From Victivallales bacterium (GTDB lineage: Bacteria; Verrucomicrobiota; Lentisphaeria; Oligosphaerales; Oligosphaeraceae): a stretch of DNA of 5,028 bases. Shown here piece after piece: positions 1 to 5,028 of this stretch. Numbering within the stretch: the stretch's first letter is position 1; every line of letters starts with the position of its first letter. The notes beneath the pieces are model-generated. The model had not been told where the DNA came from and searched no databases. It worked only from the letters and a program-made list of their open reading frames with translations. Location: contig JAFRLP010000225.1 in NCBI GenBank assembly GCA_017431185.1, positions 1-5,028 of the forward strand. The letters run 5' to 3'. The translations under genes were made by a program, and so were the position numbers.

Positions 1-161
1 AACTCGACGGCCTCCTGGGCAGTGGGGAAGTTGCGTTCCTCCACCCCATTCTCCTGGAACAGAACGACGTCCACGCCATTGGGAGTTTTGGCGGAGTTGT
101 TCTGGAGCAGCGCGCCTGGCGGCATGCCTGGTACCAGTTTCTGGTTGCCGTCCCTGCTCAT
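1..161 (-). CDS. Hypothetical protein, 5' part only, translationally coupled to dxs
   Basis: I do not recognise this product. The reading frame opens at the ATG at 161..159 and stays open for 53 codons to the left edge, so the C-terminal part and the stop lie outside the window. The visible protein begins MSRDGNQKLVPGMPPG and continues with a polar, Asn/Gln-rich stretch, then a GVDVVLFQENGVEE segment. There is no signal peptide, membrane segment or known motif. The start is well supported. A strong Shine-Dalgarno sequence (AAAGGAGG) sits 7 nt upstream, and the ATG overlaps the dxs stop as ATGA, the usual signature of translational coupling. An in-frame ATG two codons upstream (167..165) would sit almost on the Shine-Dalgarno and is less likely. 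The gene is inferred to be the third gene of the nagA-dxs operon. Confidence 0.6.
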   Translation of the reverse strand, partial: MSRDGNQKLVPGMPPGALLQNNSAKTPNGVDVVLFQENGVEERNFPTAQEAVE

Positions 162-2023
162 AGGCATGCCTCCTTTCCGTTAAGGTGTTCCAGTAATGAC
201 TTGGCGATGTCGTCAGGCATCAATCCAGCGAGCCGACGATGGTGGTTGACGTCGCCCCAGCCAGGAAGCTGGCGCGGCCAGCCGAAGCGCAGGATGGGCA
301 GGCCAGTCTCGGCGGCGGCGAAGGAGCCGAATCCGCCAGCGACAACGTGGTCCTCGATGACCGCGATTTGCGCTCCCGCACGGGCCTGCCGTTCCATCAG
401 TTCACGGTCGAACGGCAGAGTGAAACGGGTGTTGACGACCGTCGCCGCCACACCCTGCGCGCCCAGAATGTTCGCCACCTCCAGAGCGGTGGCGAGTTCG
501 CGTCCCACCGCCCAAATGGCGAGGGGTGCATGTCCAGTTCTGACGACCTCCGCCCTGCCCCACTGCAGCAGTTGGTGCGCTGGCAGCAGCGGAGATGCGT
601 CCCCCGCAGGATAGCGGATGACGACGGGATGGCGGCGCGCCAGGGCGGCCTCCATCATCGTGGCGAGTTCGTCGGCGTCGGCTGGCTGGAGGACGGCCAG
701 GTTCGGAAGGGCCTGCCAGAAGGCGAAGTCGAGTATGCCATGGTGCGTCGGGCCGTCCACCCCCATGCCGGAGCGGTCAAGGCAGAAGAGCACGGGGAGG
801 GATTGCAGGCAGGCGTCATGGAACACGTAGTCGAAGGCGCGCTGGACAAAACTGGCATAGACGGCGAACACAGGGTGGAAGCCATTGGCGGCCAGACCGG
901 CGGCGAAGGCGGTAGCGTGCCCTTCGGCGATGCCCGTGTCGAAGAAGGAGTTCGGGTATTTTCTGGCGAAGGCGGAGAGTCCCGTGCCGCCGACCATTCC
1001 TGCGGTGATGGCGACAATGCGGTCATCCGCCTCGCGCAGCGCCAGCAGTTTTTTTCCGAAGGCGGAGGAGAAGGTGACGGAGGGGGAGGCCTTGACTGGC
1101 TTGCCGGTGGAGACCTCGAAGGGGGAGACGCCGTGGAAACAATCGGGATGCTGTTCGGCAGGCGGATAGCCCTTGCCCTTGGTGGTATAGACATGCAGGA
1201 GCAGAGGCCCCTGCATCTGCTTTAGCCTCTTGAGGATGGTAATCAGGTCCTCCAGGCTGTGTCCATCCACTGGGCCGATGTAACGCAGTCCCAATTCGGA
1301 GAACATCTGACCATGGAGGAAGAGCGACTTCAGTGACTGCTCCATGCGCGAGATGGCTCCCTTGAGATGCTCCCCGACAAAGGGGATTCCGCGCACCAGC
1401 GTACGCGAGAAGTTGCGGATGGCGTTGTAACTGCGCGCCGAAATGATGTTGTTCAGCAACCTGGAGATGGCTCCCACGTTTCTGGCGATGGACATCTTGT
1501 TGTCATTGAGCACCAGCAGAAAACGCTTTGTGGTGACGGCGAGGTTATTGAGTCCCTCCAGGGAGGAGCCGCAGCCGAGCGCGCCGTCCCCCACCAGGGC
1601 GACGACGCGGGCGTCGGAGCCGATGCGGTCGAAGGCGGCGGCGCAGCCCAGCGCGGCGGAGATGGCGGTTCCGGAGTGCCCCGTGCCAAAGGCGTCCTGG
1701 GGGCTTTCACTGCGCAGGGGGAAGCCGCTGCAGCCGTCATGTTCGCGCAAATGCACGAAGGCGGCGGCGCGACCGCTGAGCAGTTTGTGTGTGTAGCACT
1801 GGTGGCCGGTGTCGAAGAACAGACGGTCGCGCCGGAAATCGAACACCGTGTGGAGCGCAAGTTCCAGTTCCACGGTGCCCAGATTGGAGGCCAAATGCCC
1901 TCCCTGCCGTGCCACCGTATTCAGGATCGTGGAGCGCAAATCATCCGCCAAGGAGCGCAAATCCGCCAGAGACAGGTCATCCAGGCGGGTTTCAGGGGTA
2001 ATCTGTGCCAGCGAGAAGGACAT
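158..2023 (-). CDS. dxs: 1-deoxy-D-xylulose-5-phosphate synthase (DXS), divergent active site
   Basis: This 621-residue protein matches the family length (E. coli about 620). DXS is a cytoplasmic thiamine-diphosphate enzyme. It condenses pyruvate with glyceraldehyde-3-phosphate to DXP, the entry to MEP isoprenoid synthesis and a precursor of thiamine and pyridoxal phosphate. Visible motifs are GGHLASNLGTVEL with catalytic His43, the GDG...NDN diphosphate/Mg site (Asp146, Asn175), YIGPVDGH at 248-255, FHG with His297, FDTGIAEGHA with cofactor-activating Glu367, Tyr389, Arg395, Arg417 and the DGPTHHG loop (Asp423, His427). Order and spacing follow E. coli DXS, so all domains are present. At RYPAGD (470-475), Ala473 replaces the Arg expected from RYPRG in E. 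coli (Arg478), which binds the acceptor phosphate. GCGSS after GDGAL and the Gly after IAE are also unusual. The N-terminus (MSFSLAQ) fits the family. No ATG, GTG or TTG lies between this ATG and the upstream in-frame stop, yet no Shine-Dalgarno precedes it. DXS is the best call; altered acceptor specificity is possible. Confidence 0.88.
   Translation of the reverse strand: MSFSLAQITPETRLDDLSLADLRSLADDLRSTILNTVARQGGHLASNLGTVELELALHTVFDFRRDRLFFDTGHQCYTHKLLSGRAAAFVHLREHDGCSGFPLRSESPQDAFGTGHSGTAISAALGCAAAFDRIGSDARVVALVGDGALGCGSSLEGLNNLAVTTKRFLLVLNDNKMSIARNVGAISRLLNNIISARSYNAIRNFSRTLVRGIPFVGEHLKGAISRMEQSLKSLFLHGQMFSELGLRYIGPVDGHSLEDLITILKRLKQMQGPLLLHVYTTKGKGYPPAEQHPDCFHGVSPFEVSTGKPVKASPSVTFSSAFGKKLLALREADDRIVAITAGMVGGTGLSAFARKYPNSFFDTGIAEGHATAFAAGLAANGFHPVFAVYASFVQRAFDYVFHDACLQSLPVLFCLDRSGMGVDGPTHHGILDFAFWQALPNLAVLQPADADELATMMEAALARRHPVVIRYPAGDASPLLPAHQLLQWGRAEVVRTGHAPLAIWAVGRELATALEVANILGAQGVAATVVNTRFTLPFDRELMERQARAGAQIAVIEDHVVAGGFGSFAAAETGLPILRFGWPRQLPGWGDVNHHRRLAGLMPDDIAKSLLEHLNGKEACL
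169..176 (-). promoter_or_regulatory. Strong Shine-Dalgarno site inside the end of dxs
   Basis: The minus strand reads AAAGGAGG, seven bases before the ATG at 161..159. It lies in the last codons of dxs (Gly-Lys-Glu-Ala), so ribosomes finishing dxs pass directly over it. This fixes the start of the downstream gene and supports coupled translation. Confidence 0.75.
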
Positions 2024-2038
2024 GTAGAGAAGGAGAAG

Positions 2039-2054
2039 TCCAATCGAGATTGGA
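2039..2054. repeat. Perfect 7-bp inverted repeat between nagA and dxs
   Basis: The arms TCCAATC and GATTGGA are separated by two bases. They occupy almost half of the 37-bp gap between the nagA stop and the dxs start. In RNA this can form only a short hairpin of 6 to 7 pairs at most, because a 2-nt loop is too tight and the innermost pair would have to open. The transcript continues with a CU-rich stretch rather than a U-run, so this is not a good intrinsic terminator. It could be a processing or translation-control hairpin, or chance. Confidence 0.4.
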
Positions 2055-2060
2055 AAGAGG

Positions 2061-3209
2061 TCAGCGGTTCAGACGGAGTTCGCCCTCCACGAACACGGCT
2101 TTGACGGAGAAGTCGTCATCCAGGACGGCCAGGTCGGCAAGATAGCCCGGCTCGATTTTGCCGAGGTTGGCAAGCCCCAGATCGTTGGCCTGGTTCCAGG
2201 AGGTCGTCTTGATGCACTCCTTCAAGGGCAGTCCCGTCACCTCGCGAATGTTCTTCAGGCCGACATTGTACTGGAGTGTGCTGCCGGCCAGGGCGTTGTT
2301 GCCCTTGAGGCGGGCGGCGCCATCCTTGACGACCACGGCGAGACCGCCGAGCTGGTAGTCGCCGTCCGGCAAGCCCGTCGCCTCCATGGCGTCGGTGATG
2401 AGGAGGATTTTCTCGATGGGCTTGATTTTGAAGGCGAGGCGAATCATGTCGGGGCAGAGGTGGATTTTGTCGCAGATCATCTCGCAGTACACGCGGTCAT
2501 CCATGAGTCCCGCGCCGACCAGCCCGATTTCGCGATGGTGGAGTTTGGTCATCTGGTTGCAGAAGTGAGTCAGCCGCCCGAGTCCCTCCTTCTGGCAGGC
2601 CTGGAACTGCGCGTAGGTGGCGTTGGTGTGGCCGGCGCTGGGGATGATGCCCGCGTCCATCAACTGCCTGGTGAACTCGGCGCTGCCCTCGACGTCCGGC
2701 GCGAAAGTGACGATGCGGACGGGGGAGATTTCGTTCAGGGCCTTCACCTCGTCAAAGGAGGGTTTCCGGACAAAAGCGGGGTTCTGCGCGCCGAGGCATT
2801 CGGGGTTGATGTAGGGGCCTTCGAGATGCACGCCAAGCACTTTGGAGAAGGCGGGGTTGCGGCGGTACTTCTCGACCAGCCCCATGGTCTCCGCCAGCGT
2901 CTCCTGGGCGAGCGTCAGGGTGGTCGGGCACCAGGAGGTGACTCCCTCCTTGAGTTTGGCCTCGGCGATGGTGGGAATGGCCTCGGGGCTGGCGCTGGTG
3001 GACTCGTAGCCCATGCCCGCGTGGATATGCGCGTCAATGAAACCGGGGACCACCATCCTGCCAGCGGCGTCGTAGGTCTGGTCGGCGGGCGGGAGTTCCT
3101 CGCCGTCCTTGAAAATCTTGCTGATGGATTTCCCTTTCACGAAGATGGCGACGTTCTTTTCATCGACATCGGGTGAAATGAGATGGGCGTTCCGAATCAA
3201 AGTTGACAT
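2061..3209 (-). CDS. nagA: N-acetylglucosamine-6-phosphate deacetylase
   Basis: This 382-residue protein is the length of E. coli NagA. It is a cytoplasmic amidohydrolase-superfamily enzyme that hydrolyses GlcNAc-6-P to glucosamine-6-P and acetate, the first committed step of amino-sugar catabolism and cell-wall recycling. Motifs in order are PGFIDAHIHAG (His61, His63), HLEGPYI with metal ligand Glu130, SAGHTNATY with His194, THFCNQM with His215, HHREIGLVG with substrate-phosphate Arg226, KIHLCPD with His250, and the catalytic Asp273 in ITDAMEATGLPDGDY. These line up with E. coli Glu131, His195, His216, Arg227, His251 and Asp273. The HxH pair is present as in Bacillus NagA and absent from E. 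coli, so a two-metal centre is likely. The ATG is supported by GGAGAG six bases upstream. It is the first gene of the unit; dxs follows 37 bp downstream. No nagB or PTS gene is visible, so the substrate source cannot be told. Confidence 0.93.
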   Translation of the reverse strand: MSTLIRNAHLISPDVDEKNVAIFVKGKSISKIFKDGEELPPADQTYDAAGRMVVPGFIDAHIHAGMGYESTSASPEAIPTIAEAKLKEGVTSWCPTTLTLAQETLAETMGLVEKYRRNPAFSKVLGVHLEGPYINPECLGAQNPAFVRKPSFDEVKALNEISPVRIVTFAPDVEGSAEFTRQLMDAGIIPSAGHTNATYAQFQACQKEGLGRLTHFCNQMTKLHHREIGLVGAGLMDDRVYCEMICDKIHLCPDMIRLAFKIKPIEKILLITDAMEATGLPDGDYQLGGLAVVVKDGAARLKGNNALAGSTLQYNVGLKNIREVTGLPLKECIKTTSWNQANDLGLANLGKIEPGYLADLAVLDDDFSVKAVFVEGELRLNR

Positions 3210-3215
3210 TGGTCA

Positions 3216-3221
3216 CTCTCC
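3216..3221 (-). promoter_or_regulatory. Shine-Dalgarno site of nagA
   Basis: The minus strand reads GGAGAG followed by a six-base spacer (TGACCA) and the ATG at 3209..3207. This is normal spacing and confirms the chosen nagA start. Confidence 0.7.
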
Positions 3222-3270
3222 GTTATTCACTGAAGTTGATAGAAGGAGTCTTTTGAAAAAAACTGCCCAA

Positions 3271-3298
3271 ACTGTAATCCATCGTTGGAAAAAGGCAA
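3271..3298 (-). promoter_or_regulatory. Candidate sigma70-type promoter for nagA-dxs
   Basis: On the minus strand, TTGCCT (3298..3293) and TACAGT (3276..3271) are separated by 16 bases. Each matches four of six consensus positions. Transcription would begin near 3264, leaving a leader of about 55 nt. The region is AT-rich and correctly placed, but the match is weak and other pairings are possible. Confidence 0.25.
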
Positions 3299-3339
3299 AC
3301 GTACAACCTGCATTTAGTCCATATCTTGCGAAAATCCGA

Positions 3340-3369
3340 CACTTTTCATGGGTTTCGGGTTGAAAAGTG
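3340..3369. repeat. Perfect 9-bp inverted repeat in the divergent promoter region, possible operator
   Basis: The arms CACTTTTCA (3340-3348) and TGAAAAGTG (3361-3369) are exact reverse complements separated by 12 bases; the centre-to-centre distance is 21 bp, two helical turns. That geometry suits a dimeric or tetrameric DNA-binding protein. The right arm covers most of the candidate -35 hexamer of the EF-G-like gene. There is no U-run on either side, so a terminator is unlikely. The binding protein, if any, cannot be named. Confidence 0.45.
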
Positions 3370-3387
3370 GCTTAACGGTATTACATT
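3360..3387 (+). promoter_or_regulatory. Candidate sigma70-type promoter for the EF-G-like gene
   Basis: TTGAAA (3360-3365) and TACATT (3382-3387) are separated by 16 bases. The -35 matches four of six consensus positions plus its TTG core, and the -10 matches four. Transcription would begin near 3394 and give a leader of about 90 nt. The -35 overlaps the right arm of the inverted repeat at 3340-3369, which suggests repression or activation by a bound protein. This is a motif match only. Confidence 0.3.
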
Positions 3388-3419
3388 AGCGAAACCTGAT
3401 TTCCTTTTTTGGGGAATAT

Positions 3420-3450
3420 GGGACTGGACGGGCGAGTGTCCGACTGTCCT
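3420..3450 (+). promoter_or_regulatory. Possible structured leader (stacked GGAC/GTCC hairpin) before the EF-G-like gene
   Basis: Two nested complementary pairs are visible: GGAC at 3426-3429 with GTCC at 3438-3441, and GGAC at 3421-3424 with GTCC at 3446-3449. G-U pairs can extend both (3425 with 3442, 3420 with 3450), with a three-base bulge on the 3' side and an eight-base loop. The element ends about 37 nt before the GTG start. It matches no riboswitch or ribosomal-protein leader that I know, and no U-run follows it. Confidence 0.3.
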
Positions 3451-3473
3451 GCTTTCTACGTTCAAACCTAAGT

Positions 3474-3477
3474 GGAG
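3474..3477 (+). promoter_or_regulatory. Shine-Dalgarno site deciding the GTG start at 3487
   Basis: GGAG is followed by nine bases and then GTG at 3487. An alternative in-frame GTG at 3472 sits directly after an in-frame TAA (3469-3471) and has no purine-rich site before it, so the later GTG is preferred. Confidence 0.6.
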
Positions 3478-3486
3478 AAAGAAGCT

Positions 3487-5028
3487 GTGAAAAACTGTGC
3501 GCCTGAGAAGATTCGCAATTTCGTGCTGGCCGGCCATGCCGGCTCTGGCAAGACAAGCCTGGCAGATTTGATGCTGTTCAAGGCGGGCGTGGTCAAGCGC
3601 CTCGGTAGCGTTGATGGAGGCACCAGCCTCTCCGACTACCGCAAAGAGGAGCAGGAACGCAAGAGTTCCATCTATCTCAGCGTGCTCAACGCCCCCTGGA
3701 AGGACACCCATTTCTTCCTGATGGACACACCTGGCACCACCGATTTCTGCGGCCGCGCCCTCAACGCCATCAACATCGCCGACCTGATGGTGCTGGTGGT
3801 GGACGCATCCAGCGGAATCGGCCCCGGAACCATCACCGCCTGGAAGACCGCCGAGGCCCGCAAGATGCCCCGCTTCATCTTCATCAACGGATGCGACCGC
3901 GACAACGCCGACTATGATGGCGTGCTGTCCAGCATCCAGGACGCCTTTGGCCGCCAGGCCTGCATTCCCGTGACCACGCCCGACGGAGCCAAAGCCGCGC
4001 TGAAGGGAGTCGTCAACGCCCTCACCCCCGAAAACTCCAACCTGATGGACACTGTGGCCGAGGCGGACGACGAACTGATGATGAAGTACATGGACAGCGG
4101 TGAACTCTCCGCCGAGGAAATCCAGACGGGCTTCCACAAGGCGGTGCTCAGCGCCAGCCTCTATCCCATCTACTGCGGAAGCGCCATCAAGGACATCGGA
4201 GTCAAAGAGCTGATGGACGCGATTGCGGACTTTGCGCCCACCCCGCTCGAACCCGTCTCCCTCAATCTGGAGAGCGGCGAGATTGACCGCACCAGCGGCG
4301 ACGCCGTCGGCTACGTGTTCAGTTCGGTCATCGACCCGTTCATGGGGCAGCTCAACTACGTGCGGATTCTCTCCGGCACCTTCACGCCGAACTCCGAACT
4401 GGTCAACACCCAGAAGCAGTCCAAGGAGAAGGTCGGCACCATCCAGATCCCGCAGGGCAAGGACATGCAGAACGCGGACTCGGCGGGTCCCGGCGAAATC
4501 ATCACCATCGCGAAATTGAAGAACACGGGGATGGACGACATCCTGGGTTCCAAGGCGGTGTCCGCCGTCTTCGTGCCCGTCACCTATCCGCAGTCCACCA
4601 CCATCTTCGCCATCTCGCCAGCGACCAAGGGCGAGGAAGACAAGTTGGCGCAGGGGCTTGCCAAACAGGCCGCCGAGAACCCCACCATCCAGGTGGAGAA
4701 CAACCCCGAGACGAAGCAGTGCATCCTCTCCTGCATGGGCGACCAGCAGTTGAAACTCATCACCAACCGCCTGAAGAACGAGTTCAAGGTCGAGGCGCAG
4801 CTGGACACTCCCCGCATCCCCTACCGCGAGACCATCAATGGAGTCGGCCAGGCGCAGTACCGCCACAAGAAGCAGACGGGCGGCCACGGTCAGTTCGCCG
4901 AAGTCCACATGCGCCTGGAGCCCTTCACGCCCGCCGAAGGCGAGCCGGACTTCCAGTTCGCCAACGAGGTGGTTGGCGGCAACATCCCCAAGAACTTCAT
5001 CCCCGCCATTGAAAAGGGAGTCAACGAG
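3487..5028 (+). CDS. EF-G-like translational GTPase (EF-G II / FusA2 type), 3' end beyond window
   Basis: The frame is open for 514 codons to the right edge, against about 690 to 700 in full-length EF-G. The GTPase domain spans roughly 8-255. It has a P-loop GHAGSGKT (16-23), switch I ending QERKSSI (56-62), switch II DTPGTTDF (80-87), an NKxD-equivalent NGCD (134-137) and a G5 motif GSA (231-233). Domain II (about 275-365) contains GYVFSSVIDPFMGQL, and domain III (about 375-450) contains CMGDQQLKLITNRLK. Domain IV begins with RHKKQTGGHGQFAEV (459-473), highly characteristic of the EF-G family. Compared with canonical EF-G, the switch I Thr is Ser61, the catalytic switch II His is Thr84 and the NKxD Lys is Gly135. 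The first two fit EF-G-like paralogues, whose function is poorly defined; canonical EF-G in translocation is therefore unlikely to be its role. No ribosomal-protein or tuf genes are adjacent on the visible side, also unlike a main fusA. The domain IV tip lies outside the window. Confidence 0.85.
   Translation, partial: MKNCAPEKIRNFVLAGHAGSGKTSLADLMLFKAGVVKRLGSVDGGTSLSDYRKEEQERKSSIYLSVLNAPWKDTHFFLMDTPGTTDFCGRALNAINIADLMVLVVDASSGIGPGTITAWKTAEARKMPRFIFINGCDRDNADYDGVLSSIQDAFGRQACIPVTTPDGAKAALKGVVNALTPENSNLMDTVAEADDELMMKYMDSGELSAEEIQTGFHKAVLSASLYPIYCGSAIKDIGVKELMDAIADFAPTPLEPVSLNLESGEIDRTSGDAVGYVFSSVIDPFMGQLNYVRILSGTFTPNSELVNTQKQSKEKVGTIQIPQGKDMQNADSAGPGEIITIAKLKNTGMDDILGSKAVSAVFVPVTYPQSTTIFAISPATKGEEDKLAQGLAKQAAENPTIQVENNPETKQCILSCMGDQQLKLITNRLKNEFKVEAQLDTPRIPYRETINGVGQAQYRHKKQTGGHGQFAEVHMRLEPFTPAEGEPDFQFANEVVGGNIPKNFIPAIEKGVNE

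Noticed and set aside
121..170. Two copies of the palindrome GGCATGCC (121-128 and 163-170) and a CTGGTACCAG palindrome (128-137)
   Set aside because: Short palindromes of this kind are common in GC-rich DNA. They lie in coding sequence or the ribosome-binding region, with no other sign of a mobile-element end or operator.
239..1225. A 328-codon open frame on the plus strand inside dxs
   Set aside because: It lies wholly antisense to conserved DXS motifs, has a Gly/Glu-biased composition and no recognisable domain. It is a shadow of the GC-rich gene.
1367..2104. A 245-codon plus-strand open frame spanning the dxs start and the nagA-dxs gap
   Set aside because: It is antisense to the DXS N-terminal domain and the end of nagA. 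Its composition is typical of a shadow frame, and the real genes explain the sequence.
2460..3176. A 238-codon plus-strand open frame inside nagA
   Set aside because: It is antisense to the complete NagA reading frame with all catalytic residues, and the predicted product resembles nothing known.
3247..3264. Imperfect palindrome AGTCTTTT-GA-AAAAAACT near the nagA leader
   Set aside because: It has one mismatch and is made mainly of A and T runs, so chance is a sufficient explanation. The A-run on the plus strand is a T-run on the minus strand but lacks a GC stem for a terminator.
3472..3474. Alternative GTG start for the EF-G-like gene
   Set aside because: It immediately follows an in-frame stop and has no Shine-Dalgarno. 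Its own bases and the next ones form the GGAG site that serves the GTG at 3487.
3210..3486. Search for a small gene or RNA gene in the divergent gap
   Set aside because: No frame with both a start and a plausible ribosome-binding site encodes a recognisable peptide, and no tRNA or known riboswitch pattern is visible. The gap is best explained as promoter and leader sequence.
3346..4908. A 520-codon open frame on the minus strand, antisense to the EF-G-like gene
   Set aside because: The plus strand reads a colinear EF-G-like protein with all expected motifs across the same bases. The antisense product is Val/Gly/Asp/His-rich with no recognisable family, as expected for the complement of GC-rich coding sequence.

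Overview
The window is GC-rich bacterial DNA with dense coding and a single longer intergenic gap. It carries two divergent transcription units. The minus-strand unit reads, in transcription order: nagA (N-acetylglucosamine-6-phosphate deacetylase), then a dxs-type gene (1-deoxy-D-xylulose-5-phosphate synthase) after a 37-bp gap, then an unidentified gene that overlaps the dxs stop by 4 bp (ATGA) and runs off the left edge. The plus-strand unit is one gene for an EF-G-like translational GTPase. It starts at a GTG codon at 3487 and runs off the right edge after 514 codons.

The 277-bp gap between the two units (3210-3486) is visibly more AT-rich than the genes. It holds candidate promoters for both directions, a perfect 9-bp inverted repeat whose right arm overlaps the candidate -35 of the EF-G-like gene, and a potential leader hairpin. 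No gene is supported there. No tRNA, rRNA, CRISPR array, insertion sequence or attachment site is visible.

Both metabolic genes are complete and close to the usual family length. NagA keeps all the expected metal and catalytic residues. The DXS protein has the fold and the thiamine-diphosphate motifs but differs at several normally conserved positions. The main one is an Ala where E. coli DXS, aligned from memory, has the acceptor-phosphate-binding Arg478. The EF-G-like protein has an intact P-loop but deviates in switch I, at the catalytic-His position of switch II, and in the NKxD guanine motif. It belongs with the secondary EF-G-like (EF-G II / FusA2-type) proteins rather than with canonical EF-G.

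Taxonomy cannot be fixed from this window. GC-rich codons, Shine-Dalgarno sites on three of four genes, the MEP pathway and an EF-G II paralogue fit a free-living or gut bacterium. A PVC-type lineage such as Lentisphaerae is a weak guess from the flavour of the proteins. Functionally, the minus-strand unit links amino-sugar breakdown (NagA yields glucosamine-6-phosphate, which feeds glycolysis) with an enzyme that joins pyruvate and glyceraldehyde-3-phosphate. No clearly new multi-gene system is visible. The points worth following are the odd active-site residues of the DXS and EF-G-like proteins and the unidentified gene coupled to dxs.
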